From Nocardia carnea NBRC 14403 (GTDB lineage: Bacteria; Actinomycetota; Actinomycetes; Mycobacteriales; Mycobacteriaceae): a stretch of 64,000 nucleotides of DNA. Location: contig NZ_BAFV01000124.1 of NCBI RefSeq assembly GCF_000308515.1, positions 62,001 to 126,000 on the forward strand. Direction: 5' to 3'. Of this stretch, positions 41,574 through 50,373 are shown piece after piece. Within the stretch, counting starts at the first letter, position 1, and every line of letters begins with the position of its first letter. The translations under genes were made by a program, and so were the position numbers. The notes below the pieces were generated by a model that was not told the DNA's origin, did not search any database, and was given only the letters and a program-made list of their open reading frames with translations.

Positions 41574-42461
41574 TCACCGGTTGCCCGGCGCGACGCTCCC
41601 CGGGGACTCTTCGGCGAACTCGTCGCGCAGGGCCGCGACGAGTGTTTCCGGCGGGATCGTGCGCGGCCGGTCGCTCACCTGACCGTCGCCGAGCTCGATC
41701 AGGCGCCAGGCGCCATCGGCGCGCAGCGCGAAATCTGCCGTGACGAAGGGCAGCCCGAGATCGCGGATCGGCTGTTGCGCGATGGCGGTATCGAAGTCCG
41801 GGGAGGGGGTGTCCTGTGGACTGTCGGGGTGGGGGCCGACGATGTGACAGTTACCGCCGATCCACCAGGTCCGAATCTCGGCGGATACGAACGGCTCATA
41901 AGCGCGCAGTACGAAACCGCCGGTCAGGTCCGCACCGCGCAATTCCCGGAACCGGCTCGCCACCCGCCAGGCCGCCGTGCCGTCACCGGTCTCGGGTATG
42001 AAGGCGGCGTCGTTCCAGTAGTGCTTCATCGATTTCGTGTAGTCGCGCAGCACGGCGGGGCCCGCGCCGAGCCGTTGCCGTGCCCGGTCGAATTCCACCC
42101 GCGCGGTGCCCGTTGTCCATACCGACCGGGGCGTCAGTGTGGTGAGTTCGGCGTACCAGCCGGGCATTTCGTGTGCGCGCCGGTAGTGCGGGGGTGTGGT
42201 GCGCAGGACGATATTCCGGCTGAGCAGGGCCTCGGTGAGTTCGGCGTACCGCTCGCTACGCACCATCCAGCCGCGGTATACGGCAACCCCCTCGGCCTGG
42301 ACTCGCCGTACCGCTTCCTCCGCACCGCCGGGCCGGGTGAGGTGGTCGTGATCGACCAGCGCCACATCGATCCCGAGGGTGCGCGCGGCCGCGGCCTCGG
42401 CAGCGAAATGGTCGTCGGCGCGGCGGGGACGGAGTGGATCGGCGGGTACGAGCAGGATCAT
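41574..42461 (-). CDS. ATP-grasp-domain protein (R2K-like)
   Basis: 295 residues. N-terminal MILLVPADPLRPRRADDHFA, a central region with RDYTKSMKHYWNDAAF (nucleotide-binding Lys) and FVLRAYEPFVSAEIRTWWIG, and the metal-binding end FVTADFALRADGAWRLIELGDGQVS. This matches stand-alone ATP-grasp proteins of the DUF4343/R2K type, which ligate small molecules or peptides or modify proteins. Start ATG 42461. It stands alone apart from the IclR gene 68 bp upstream. The substrate is unknown. Confidence 0.78.
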   Translation of the reverse strand: MILLVPADPLRPRRADDHFAAEAAAARTLGIDVALVDHDHLTRPGGAEEAVRRVQAEGVAVYRGWMVRSERYAELTEALLSRNIVLRTTPPHYRRAHEMPGWYAELTTLTPRSVWTTGTARVEFDRARQRLGAGPAVLRDYTKSMKHYWNDAAFIPETGDGTAAWRVASRFRELRGADLTGGFVLRAYEPFVSAEIRTWWIGGNCHIVGPHPDSPQDTPSPDFDTAIAQQPIRDLGLPFVTADFALRADGAWRLIELGDGQVSDRPRTIPPETLVAALRDEFAEESPGSVAPGNR

Positions 42462-42528
42462 GGCCGATATCGTCGCCGAACGGTATGGCCGGCCCAACCG
42501 GTTTTCGCTGCGTTGCCTGCTGTCCGGG

Positions 42529-43251
42529 TCAGTGCAGGAGTGTGCCCAGCTGCCGGGCGGCTTCGGTGACGGCGGTGGCGAGCGCGCGCTCGTCGTCGAT
42601 CTCGAATACCGAGATTCCGATCGAGGACAGCGGTGCGCCGCGGCGGCGGGGGATCAGGGCCGAGAGGCCGTACACCGTGGAGACGACCTCGCCGCGCGTG
42701 ACCGCGTAGCCCCGGTGGCGGGCCGCCTCCACCTCCGGGCGTTCGCCGGGGGCCGGTGGCAGGGCGGCCAGCATGGCCAATCCGGCCGATCCCCGGTCGA
42801 TGGCGTGTACCTGGCCCGGCCGGAACGCCACATGGACCTCGGCATTGCGTGGTTCCACGACTACCAGCGCGCGCACCTCGGACGCGCTCTCGCGGAGTAC
42901 GAGGTGGACGGTGGCGCGCGTACGTTCGGCGAGGTCCTCCATCACCGGCCGGGCCACGGTCCGTAGATCCTGTTCCACCGGCTCGGCCAGCGTGACCAGG
43001 CCCGTGCCGAGCGTGACCCGTTTGGTGTCGTCGCGGCGGCACAGGCGGTGGGCCTCGAGGGTGCGGACCAGCCGATGCGCGACAGTCCGGTGCACGCCGA
43101 CCGCGTCGGCTAGATCGCTGGTCGACAGCCCGTGCGGGTGACGGGAGAGCACCTCGAGGATCGCCAATCCGTGGTGCAGCGTTTTCGACATCCCGGAGTC
43201 GAGCTCGACCGCGGGCGTGTGTTCGCCGTCCGGTGCCGTGCTGTGGTTCAT
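42529..43251 (-). CDS. IclR-family regulator of the homogentisate operon
   Basis: 240 residues. Winged helix: LAILEVLSRHPHGLSTSDLA, VGVHRTVAHRLVRTLEAHRL. Ligand domain: VHLVLRESASEVRALVVVEP, AIDRGSAGLAMLAALP and TVYGLSALIPRRRGAPLSSI. ATG 43251 has AAGGAC 6 bp upstream; GTG 43284 is in frame. It is divergent from a nine-gene catabolic operon, and the gap holds a strong palindrome with a third half-site, so it very probably controls that operon. Confidence 0.9.
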   Translation of the reverse strand: MNHSTAPDGEHTPAVELDSGMSKTLHHGLAILEVLSRHPHGLSTSDLADAVGVHRTVAHRLVRTLEAHRLCRRDDTKRVTLGTGLVTLAEPVEQDLRTVARPVMEDLAERTRATVHLVLRESASEVRALVVVEPRNAEVHVAFRPGQVHAIDRGSAGLAMLAALPPAPGERPEVEAARHRGYAVTRGEVVSTVYGLSALIPRRRGAPLSSIGISVFEIDDERALATAVTEAARQLGTLLH

Positions 43252-43299
43252 CTCGTCCTTCTTGACTTCTGTGAGGGCGGACACTTAGCCTTCATGCAT

Positions 43300-43326
43300 A
43301 TCGCACAGTGTGTGCGATTATCGCAC
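43300..43326. promoter_or_regulatory. Probable IclR operator: ATCGCACA-gtg-TGTGCGAT plus half-site
   Basis: A perfect inverted repeat with 8-bp arms and a 3-bp centre (43300-43318) is followed at once by a further ATCGCAC half-site (43320-43326). It lies 49 bp from the IclR start and 55 bp from the SnoaL-like start, so it can control both directions. Confidence 0.7.
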
Positions 43327-43380
43327 GGTCGCAGGGTGGGGGCAAGCCGGCCGATCAGCGATCACCCGAGGAGAATGTCG

Positions 43381-43827
43381 ATGAACACGGTGTCGCCCGG
43401 AGGTCTGCCCGATCCGGCCACGGTGGCCGCGGTCCACCAGTTGTACGGGTTCCAGAGCCACTCCATAGACAACGGCCGCGCCGCCGACTGGGCGGCCACG
43501 TTCACCATGGCCGGGGAATTCCATTCGCCGAGCTATCCCGAACCGGTGGTGGGCCGGGCTGCGCTCACCGACTTCGCCCGCGGCTTCTACGAGGCGGCGC
43601 AGGCGGCGGACGAGATCCAGCGGCACGTGGTCACGAATATCGCGATCCGGCAGCTCGACGACGCGACGCTCGAGGCCGGTGCCTATCTGCAGATAGTCGC
43701 GACCCCTCGCGGCGGCCGCTCGCGGCTGGTGCGGATGACCACCTTCGAGGACCGCCTCCAGCGCACCGACGGCGGCTGGGCGATCGCCCGTCGCCGCGTT
43801 TCGCGCGACGACACACCTCCGGCATAA
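43381..43827 (+). CDS. SnoaL-like (NTF2-fold) protein
   Basis: 148 residues. NTF2-like fold suggested by AAVHQLYGFQSHSIDNGRAA, DWAATFTMAGEFHSP, GRAALTDFARGFYEA, RHVVTNIAIRQLD and RRVSRDD. Relatives act as polyketide cyclases, dehydratases, steroid isomerases or the small subunit of ring-hydroxylating systems. ATG 43381 is chosen because GAGGAG lies 7 bp upstream, whereas ATG 43375 is too close to it. First gene of the operon; in this context an isomerase or dehydratase is plausible. Confidence 0.8.
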   Translation: MNTVSPGGLPDPATVAAVHQLYGFQSHSIDNGRAADWAATFTMAGEFHSPSYPEPVVGRAALTDFARGFYEAAQAADEIQRHVVTNIAIRQLDDATLEAGAYLQIVATPRGGRSRLVRMTTFEDRLQRTDGGWAIARRRVSRDDTPPA

Positions 43828-43877
43828 CGCCGGCCACCTCGACTTTCTCCCATTTTCATCTCAGGAAGGACCAGGAA

Positions 43878-44714
43878 ATGAGCACCACCACGGACCGGGA
43901 CAATCCGGGCCGCACCGATGCGACCCCGATGACCGCGCAATACCCGGAAATGGCGGGCAAGGTCGCTGTTGTCACCGGTGCGGCCCAGGGGATGGGTGCG
44001 GTCTTCGCGGCGGGGCTGGCCGCGCGCGGAGTATCGGTGGTGGCCGCGGATATCAACGAGGACCAGGTTGTCACCACCGCGGACCGGATCAACGCCGAAC
44101 TCGCCGGGAACGGGGCGGACGTACCGGCGGGCCGGATCGTCGGTATGCGGGCCGATGTCACCGCGCCCGCCGACCACGAAGAACTCGCCCGGCGGGCAAT
44201 CGCCGAATTCGAGCGGATCGACTTCTGGATCAACAACGCCGGTATCTTCCCGTTCGCGCCGGCCGAGGATATCTCGCCCGAGCAGATCGGCGCGACCCTG
44301 CGGGTGAACGTCGAGGGCGTGCTGTACGGCGCGCAGGCCGCGGCGCGGCATATGCGACCCGGCGGCGCGATCGTGAACATGTCGTCGGTGTCCGCGCTGC
44401 GGGTGCGGAAGGGCCGGGGCGCCTACTGCACCTCCAAGGCCGCAGTCGCGCATATGACCGAATCACTGGCAGTCGAATTCGGTGACAAAGGGATCCGGGT
44501 GAATTCCATCGCCCCCGGCTACATCGATACCGCCATGACCCGCTGGGTCCAGGACGATCCCGCCGCGCTCGCGCACGCCCTCGAGGTGGTCCCGCTACAC
44601 CGGCTCGGTTCGCCGGAGGAGGTGTTCGGGCCGCTGCTGTTCCTGCTGTCCGACAGCGCCCGCTACATCACCGGCCACAGCATCGCCGTCGACGGCGGGT
44701 CGCGCCATGTCTGA
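43878..44714 (+). CDS. Short-chain dehydrogenase/reductase (1 of operon)
   Basis: 278 residues, classical SDR: TGAAQGMG cofactor motif, VVAADINE (Asp after strand 2, so NAD is likely), NNAG, catalytic MSSVSALRVRKGRGAYCTSK, and the C-terminal GHSIAVDGGSR. ATG 43878 has AGGA 5 bp upstream. Its stop overlaps the next SDR by 8 bp. Probably oxidises an alcohol of the ring substrate. Confidence 0.9.
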   Translation: MSTTTDRDNPGRTDATPMTAQYPEMAGKVAVVTGAAQGMGAVFAAGLAARGVSVVAADINEDQVVTTADRINAELAGNGADVPAGRIVGMRADVTAPADHEELARRAIAEFERIDFWINNAGIFPFAPAEDISPEQIGATLRVNVEGVLYGAQAAARHMRPGGAIVNMSSVSALRVRKGRGAYCTSKAAVAHMTESLAVEFGDKGIRVNSIAPGYIDTAMTRWVQDDPAALAHALEVVPLHRLGSPEEVFGPLLFLLSDSARYITGHSIAVDGGSRHV

Positions 44715-45489
44715 CCGCCCGGACTATCCCGGAGTCGTCCTGGTGACCGGTGCCGCGGCCGGTATGGGCGCGGCCCATGCGCGGGCGCTCGGCGCACTCG
44801 GCACCCATGTCTGTGCCGCGGATATCACCGACACCACCGAACTGGTCGCGGAGATCACCGCGGCCGGTGGTTCGGCCAGCGCGCATCTGCTCGATGTCGC
44901 CGACCGATCGGCCTGGGACCGGGTCGTCGACGAGATTCGTACGCAACGTGGGGAACTCGGCGGCCTGGTCAACAATGCCGGTATCTCGCGGCGGCTGGAA
45001 TTCACCGACACCCCGGACGAGATCTGGGAGAAAACGCTGCGGATCAACCTGTCCGGCCCCTTCTACGGGATGCAGGCCGTGGCGCCGCTCATGCGTGATT
45101 CCGGCGGCGGATCCATCGTGAACATCTCCTCGATCACCGGGCAGATCGGCTACTTCTCCCCGGCGTACTCGGCCAGCAAATGGGGGCTGACCGGGCTGTC
45201 GAAATCGGCGGCGGGCGGCCTGGCGAAATGGGGTATCCGGGTCAACTCGGTCCATCCGGGTCTGGTCGGGACCGCCCTGGTCACCGGTTCGGGCGGGTTC
45301 GTGGAATCGTCGCTGCGGTCCATTCCGATGGGGCGGATGGGCGCGCCCGAGGAGATCACCGACGCCGTACTGCATCTGCTGTCGAACCGGTCGAGCTATA
45401 TGACCGGCAGCGAGGTCACCGTCGACGGCGGACTGGTGTCCAACGGCCTGTACCACCGCATCGTCGCCGATACCGAGGGGAGCCTGTAA
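44707..45489 (+). CDS. Short-chain dehydrogenase/reductase (2 of operon)
   Basis: 260 residues, classical SDR: TGAAAGMG, CAADITD (NAD-type Asp), NNAG, catalytic NISSITGQIGYFSPAYSASK, and the end GSEVTVDGGL. The start overlaps the preceding SDR, and its TAA shares its last base with the ATG of the flavoprotein (TAATG). Two different SDRs side by side suggest oxidation at two positions of the substrate. Confidence 0.9.
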   Translation: MSDRPDYPGVVLVTGAAAGMGAAHARALGALGTHVCAADITDTTELVAEITAAGGSASAHLLDVADRSAWDRVVDEIRTQRGELGGLVNNAGISRRLEFTDTPDEIWEKTLRINLSGPFYGMQAVAPLMRDSGGGSIVNISSITGQIGYFSPAYSASKWGLTGLSKSAAGGLAKWGIRVNSVHPGLVGTALVTGSGGFVESSLRSIPMGRMGAPEEITDAVLHLLSNRSSYMTGSEVTVDGGLVSNGLYHRIVADTEGSL

Positions 45490-46928
45490 TGGATGACGAA
45501 TTCGATGTCATCGTCATCGGCGGCGGTGGGGCCGGCCTGGCGGCCGCGGTCTCCGCGGCCGAAGACGGTGCCTCGGTGCTGCTGTTCGAATCCGAACGGG
45601 AACTCGGCGGCTCCACCCAGCTGTCCGCGGGCCTGTTCACCGCGGCGGGAACCAGTGTGCAGCGGGCCCTCGGGATCGAGGATTCGCCGGACAAGTTCTT
45701 CCAGCACTACATGGACCTCAACCAGTGGGTGTTGCGCCCGGGGCTGATCCACGCCTTCTGCGAGAATGCCGGACCGACACTCGAATGGCTCATCGGCCTC
45801 GGACTCGAGGTTCCGGCGGCCGTTTCCGGTAATGCACACCAGCCGGGCCTGACCCGCGCGGGAGTGGAGGACGTGTGGCGCGGGCACGTACCGAAGGACC
45901 AGGGCTACGGCCTCGTCCAGGTCCTGGCCGGGGCCGCCCGTGCGCACAGTGTCGAGGTCGTGCTGGGTACCCGGGTGGAGAAACTGCTGGTCCAGCAAGG
46001 GCGTGTGGCGGGAGTCGTCGCCGACGGGATCGACATGCAGGCGAAAGCTGTCGTCGTCGCCTCCGGTGGTTTCGCCCGGGATCCCGAGTTCCTCGACCGC
46101 TATTTCCCGGACGTGCGCGAGGCGGGCGAATCCTTGTTCGTGGTGGCCGCACCGGGCAGCCGGGGCGACCACCTGCGCTTCGGGGAGAACATCGGTGCGG
46201 CACTGACCGGCCACGGCTGGGGGCTGCTCATGCCCACCGTGTACTTCCAGCGGCAGCACCACTGGCAGTCCGGGTTCCCACCCGCCTCGCGAATCCATGT
46301 GAACCCGCAGGGCCGGCGTTTCATGGACGAGGACGCGTCTTATGCCGTGTCGACCGGAATCCTGGACCAGCACGGCGGCTACGGCTGGATGATCTTCGAC
46401 GAGAAGGCCCGGACCGGACTTGCCCCCGGATACACCGACTGGACTGCCGAACGGGTGGCCGAGGAGGTCGCGGCCGGACGTACGGTGCGGGCCGGCAGCT
46501 GGGACGAGCTCGCGGCAGCCATCGGAGTCCCGGCCGCTGCCCTGCGCACGAGTATCGATCGGTGGAACGCCGAGGTGCCCGCGGGCCAGGACACCGAATT
46601 CCGCCGGCACGTTTCTCTGGCCGCGAAAGGTGTGACCGAGCCGCTGGACCCGATCGAAACCGGCCCCTTCTACGCGGCCAGGATCCTGCCCGCGGAGCTG
46701 GTCTGCACCCACACCGGCCTCGAGATCGACGCACGTGCCGCCGTACTCGATACCACCGGAGCGCCGGTGGCAGGACTGTTCGCCGCCGGTGAGGCGGGCG
46801 GCGGGGTCCTCGGACAGCGCTACGTCGGCGGCGGCAACGCTGTCGCCAACGCGCTCACCATGGGCCGGATCGCCGGCCGCAGCGCGGCGCTCGCGTCGCG
46901 CCCCCTTTCGAACGCACAAGGACGATGA
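45489..46928 (+). CDS. Fumarate-reductase/KstD-type flavoprotein
   Basis: 479 residues. The FAD fold is DVIVIGGGGAGLAAAVSAAE, then ELGGSTQLSAG. The mid part has SRIHVNPQGRRFMDED, and the end is GLFAAGEAGGGVLGQRYVGG and GNAVANALTMGRIAGR. This is the FAD_binding_2 family (fumarate reductase, 3-ketosteroid delta1-dehydrogenase, urocanate reductase). Members move hydride across C-C bonds next to a carbonyl. Between two SDRs, a SnoaL-like protein and homogentisate genes, a ring desaturase leading to an aromatic product fits, but that is inference. Confidence 0.85.
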   Translation: MDDEFDVIVIGGGGAGLAAAVSAAEDGASVLLFESERELGGSTQLSAGLFTAAGTSVQRALGIEDSPDKFFQHYMDLNQWVLRPGLIHAFCENAGPTLEWLIGLGLEVPAAVSGNAHQPGLTRAGVEDVWRGHVPKDQGYGLVQVLAGAARAHSVEVVLGTRVEKLLVQQGRVAGVVADGIDMQAKAVVVASGGFARDPEFLDRYFPDVREAGESLFVVAAPGSRGDHLRFGENIGAALTGHGWGLLMPTVYFQRQHHWQSGFPPASRIHVNPQGRRFMDEDASYAVSTGILDQHGGYGWMIFDEKARTGLAPGYTDWTAERVAEEVAAGRTVRAGSWDELAAAIGVPAAALRTSIDRWNAEVPAGQDTEFRRHVSLAAKGVTEPLDPIETGPFYAARILPAELVCTHTGLEIDARAAVLDTTGAPVAGLFAAGEAGGGVLGQRYVGGGNAVANALTMGRIAGRSAALASRPLSNAQGR

Positions 46929-46929
46929 C

Positions 46930-48270
46930 ATGTTGGGAAACGAGCTGATGCCCGAAGCAGCGCACCGCTCCGAATCGGCCGCCGGCACCGGCCCGGCCAA
47001 GGCGCAGTCGCCGGTGAAGGTGGTCCGCGCGGCGGTCGTCGGCACCGTCGTCGAATACTACGACTTCGGCATCTACGGCTATATGGCGACGGTGATCGCC
47101 TCGCTGTTCTTCGTCTCGGAGAACGATACGGCCGCGATGCTGGGAACCTTCGCCGCCTTTGCGGTCGCGTTCTTCCTGCGGATCCCCGGCGGTATCTTCT
47201 TCGGCCATATCGGTGATCGCTACGGCCGCAAGAGCGCGCTCTCGTGGACCATCCTGCTGATGGTGATCGCCACCGTGGTCATGGGCCTGCTACCCACCTA
47301 TGTCACGCTCGGCGTCTGGGCCACGGCCATCCTTGTGCTGGCCCGGTGTGTGCAGGGTTTCGCCGCGGGCGGAGAACTCGGTGGCGCCAACGCCTTCGTC
47401 TCCGAATCGGCGCCGGCGCGCTGGCGGGCGACGCAGACCTCGATGGTGAACTCGGGCACCTACCTCGGCTCGCTCGTGGCCTCGCTGGTGGCGCTGGGCC
47501 TGACCTCGTTCTTCGACGAAGAAACCATCCTGTCCTGGGCCTGGCGTATCCCGTTCCTGCTCAGTGTGGTGATCGGTGTCGTCGGCATCTGGATCCGCAA
47601 TCATATGGAGGACACCCCGCAGTTCGAGAAGCTCTCCGAGAAGGGCGAGACGAAGAAGCTGCCGATCATGGAGTTGCTGAGCACCTCCGGCGGCGCGGTC
47701 GTGAAAATCATCTTTCTCGGTGCCCTGATCACCGGTGGCTACTACATCGCCTCGGTGTACGCCGCCACCTATCTGCAGACCTCCGGCGGGCATTCCTCGA
47801 CGATGGCGTTCCTGTCGACCTCGCTCGCACTGGTACTCGGTGTCATCACCTTGCCGATCGCCGGCTATCTCGCCGACCGCTACGGCCGCAAACCGGTGTT
47901 GTTCGGCGGTAGCGCCGCCGCCGCGATCCTCGGCGTCCCCATGTTCATGCTGATGTCCGGGTCCGGGGCATGGCAGGCAGTGGTCGGGCAGTCGGTGCTG
48001 TTCATCTGCGTCTCGGTCGTCAACGGCGCCTCGTATGTGACCTACGTGGAGATGCTCAAGGCCTCGGTGCGCTACAGCGGTCTGGCCCTGGGCAACAACA
48101 CCACCAATATGCTGCTCGGCGGCACGGCGCCGTTCATCGCGACCTACCTCATCGACCTCACCGGCAATTCGCTGGCGCCCGCCGCATACTTCGTGTTCTG
48201 CGCGCTCCTCACGCTGGTGACGGTCTTCTTCATCAAGGAAACCAAGGGCATCGCCCTGCGGGTGGACTGA
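46930..48270 (+). CDS. MHS-family MFS metabolite:H+ symporter
   Basis: 446 residues, twelve membrane segments. Family marks: GTVVEYYDFGIYGYMATVIA at helix 1, GHIGDRYGRKSALSWTILLM (motif A), GFAAGGELGGANAFVSE, and GYLADRYGRKPVLFGG in the second half. It belongs with ShiA, KgtP and ProP, importers of organic acids and zwitterions. It begins 2 bp after the flavoprotein stop and precedes hmgA, so it is the likely importer of the operon's substrate. Confidence 0.88.
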   Translation: MLGNELMPEAAHRSESAAGTGPAKAQSPVKVVRAAVVGTVVEYYDFGIYGYMATVIASLFFVSENDTAAMLGTFAAFAVAFFLRIPGGIFFGHIGDRYGRKSALSWTILLMVIATVVMGLLPTYVTLGVWATAILVLARCVQGFAAGGELGGANAFVSESAPARWRATQTSMVNSGTYLGSLVASLVALGLTSFFDEETILSWAWRIPFLLSVVIGVVGIWIRNHMEDTPQFEKLSEKGETKKLPIMELLSTSGGAVVKIIFLGALITGGYYIASVYAATYLQTSGGHSSTMAFLSTSLALVLGVITLPIAGYLADRYGRKPVLFGGSAAAAILGVPMFMLMSGSGAWQAVVGQSVLFICVSVVNGASYVTYVEMLKASVRYSGLALGNNTTNMLLGGTAPFIATYLIDLTGNSLAPAAYFVFCALLTLVTVFFIKETKGIALRVD

Positions 48271-48316
48271 CCCCGCGCCGTCATCGACACATACTCGTCT
48301 TCCCGAGGAGGCAGGC

Positions 48317-49513
48317 ATGGCGTATTACCGCCGGCTCGGCGATGTTCCGCCGAAACGTCACACCCAGCACCGCGACGACAGCGGCCGGCTGTACTACGAA
48401 GAGCTGATGGGCGAGGAGGGCTTTTCCTCGGATTCGTCGCTGCTCTATCACCGCGGTATACCGTCCGCGATCTCCGGATCGACCGTCTGGGAGCTCCCGG
48501 ACCAGGCCACGGAACCGAATCATCCGCTGCGGCCGCGGCATCTGAAACTGCACGAGCTGTTCCCGCAGGAGAGCTGGTCGCAGACCGATATCGTGACCGG
48601 ACGCCGGCTGCTGCTGGGCAATGCCGATGTGCGGATCTCCTATGTGGTCGCGCAGCAGACCTCGCCGCTGTACCGCAACGCTCTCGGCGACGAGGTCGTC
48701 TACGTGGAATCCGGTGCGGCGCGGGTCGAAACGGTCTTCGGAGCGCTGGAGGCCCGGCCCGGCGACTACGTGGTGATCCCGACGTCCACGACCCATCGCT
48801 GGATTCCCCACGGCGACGAACCGGTGCGTGCGTACGCGATCGAATCGAGCAGCCATATCGCGCCGCCCAAACGCTATCTCTCGCGGTACGGGCAGCTCCT
48901 GGAGAACGCGCCGTACTGCGAACGCGATCTGCACGGGCCGTCGGAGGTCCTGCTCGCCGACGGCACGGATATCGAGGTGCTGGTCAAACACCGCACCTCC
49001 CGCGGGATCGTCGGCACCCGCATGGTGTACCCGCGGCACCCGTTCGATGTGGTCGGCTGGGACGGTTGCCTGTACCCGTACACGTTCGATATCGAGGATT
49101 TCGAACCCATCACGGGTCGCGTGCACCAGCCTCCGCCGGTGCACCAAACCTTCGAAGGCAACGGGTTCGTGGTGTGCAATTTCGTTCCCCGGAAGGTCGA
49201 TTACCATCCGCTGGCCGTTCCGGTGCCCTACTACCACTCGAATGTCGACTCCGACGAGGTGATGTTCTATTGCGGCGGGAACTACGAGGCGCGCAAGGGA
49301 TCCGGGATCGGCCTCGGGTCGGTGTCGGTCCATCCCGGCGGCCACGCCCACGGTCCGCAACCGGGCGCTATGGAACGCTCCCTGGGGGTCGAGTCGGTCG
49401 AGGAGACCGCGGTCATGGTCGACACCTTCGCGCCGCTCGAACTGGGAGAAGGCGCGCTGGCCTGTGAGGATCCGGACTATGCCTGGTCGTGGCTGGGGGA
49501 GGCGGGCGAATGA
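48317..49513 (+). CDS. hmgA: Homogentisate 1,2-dioxygenase
   Basis: 398 residues, the shorter actinobacterial form. The C-terminal cupin iron site is visible: YYHSNVDSDEVMFYCGG (His and Glu ligands) and SVHPGGHAHGPQPG (second His). HPFDVVGWDGCLYPYTFDIE and GFVVCNFVPRKVDY are also characteristic. It opens homogentisate to maleylacetoacetate with O2. Its stop overlaps the next ATG (ATGA). GAGGAGG lies upstream of the start. Confidence 0.95.
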   Translation: MAYYRRLGDVPPKRHTQHRDDSGRLYYEELMGEEGFSSDSSLLYHRGIPSAISGSTVWELPDQATEPNHPLRPRHLKLHELFPQESWSQTDIVTGRRLLLGNADVRISYVVAQQTSPLYRNALGDEVVYVESGAARVETVFGALEARPGDYVVIPTSTTHRWIPHGDEPVRAYAIESSSHIAPPKRYLSRYGQLLENAPYCERDLHGPSEVLLADGTDIEVLVKHRTSRGIVGTRMVYPRHPFDVVGWDGCLYPYTFDIEDFEPITGRVHQPPPVHQTFEGNGFVVCNFVPRKVDYHPLAVPVPYYHSNVDSDEVMFYCGGNYEARKGSGIGLGSVSVHPGGHAHGPQPGAMERSLGVESVEETAVMVDTFAPLELGEGALACEDPDYAWSWLGEAGE

Positions 49514-50373
49514 TCCCCGCCCTGCTGCGCGGCCTGTGCGACGACGCGGCGCTGTTCCCACCCGGTAACGCACCACTGCCCGCCGCGCTCACCGCGCACG
49601 CCCGCTACCGCGACAGTGCCTTCGCGGCATTGGTCGGTCCGTTCATTTTCCCGATTCCCCGCCTCGCCGAACTCGCCGCGTCGCAACCCGCGCCGATCGA
49701 GGTGGTCCTCACCGCGCCCGAGGGCCCCGGGGCGGTGGCCATCGCTCTGGACCGGACCGCCGAGATCGCCGGGGTCACCGTCGTGGGCGTCGAAATCGCC
49801 GCCCGGCCAGGACAATCCGCGGAAGAGTTCTTCGCGGAGCTACCGGCGGCAAGACCGGGATGGCCGGAACTCGCCGTCTCGGTCGAGGTTCCCCGGGACA
49901 GCCGCCGGGCGCAATTCTTCGACCGGCTCGCGGACTCGCCGTATGTGGCGAAATTCCGCACCGGAGGGGTGGTCGCCGAGGCCTACCCGGACACACCGGA
50001 ACTCGCCGCCGCGATCCGGTCGGCCGTCACCGCCGGCACTCCGTTCAAAGCGACCGCGGGCCTGCACCACGCGGTCCGCAATACCGATCCCGCCACCGGA
50101 TTCGATCAGCACGGGTTCCTCAACCTGCTGCTCGCGACGCACCTGGCGCTGGCCGGCGCCGATACCGCCGAACTCGCCGACATACTGGCCGACCGTGACG
50201 GCCGTGCGATCGCCCAGCAGCTGGCCGCGCTCACCGACGAGGAGACCGCGGCCGTGCGAGCGGCGTTCCGCTCCTTCGGCACCTGCAGTATCGGCGACCC
50301 GTTGACCGAGCTGGTGGATCTGCATCTGCTTCCCGCCGCCCTGCGGCCCGTCCCCGAAAGTTCAGCACCATGA
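49510..50373 (+). CDS. Uncharacterised protein between hmgA and fahA
   Basis: 287 residues, soluble. A conserved-looking core reads FRTGGVVAEAYPDTPELAAA, then GTPFKATAGLHHAVR with adjacent Lys and paired His, then GFDQHGFLNLLLATHLAL. The N-terminus has LCDDAALFPPGNAPL. The alternating strand/helix pattern could be a TIM-barrel-like fold. It overlaps hmgA and fahA by 4 bp each, so it is made with both. The step between those enzymes, maleylacetoacetate isomerisation, has no recognised enzyme here. A role in that step or elsewhere in the pathway is a hypothesis. Confidence 0.75.
   Translation: MIPALLRGLCDDAALFPPGNAPLPAALTAHARYRDSAFAALVGPFIFPIPRLAELAASQPAPIEVVLTAPEGPGAVAIALDRTAEIAGVTVVGVEIAARPGQSAEEFFAELPAARPGWPELAVSVEVPRDSRRAQFFDRLADSPYVAKFRTGGVVAEAYPDTPELAAAIRSAVTAGTPFKATAGLHHAVRNTDPATGFDQHGFLNLLLATHLALAGADTAELADILADRDGRAIAQQLAALTDEETAAVRAAFRSFGTCSIGDPLTELVDLHLLPAALRPVPESSAP

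Noticed and set aside
45396-47045. 549-codon minus-strand frame
   Set aside because: Antisense shadow of the flavoprotein and MHS transporter.
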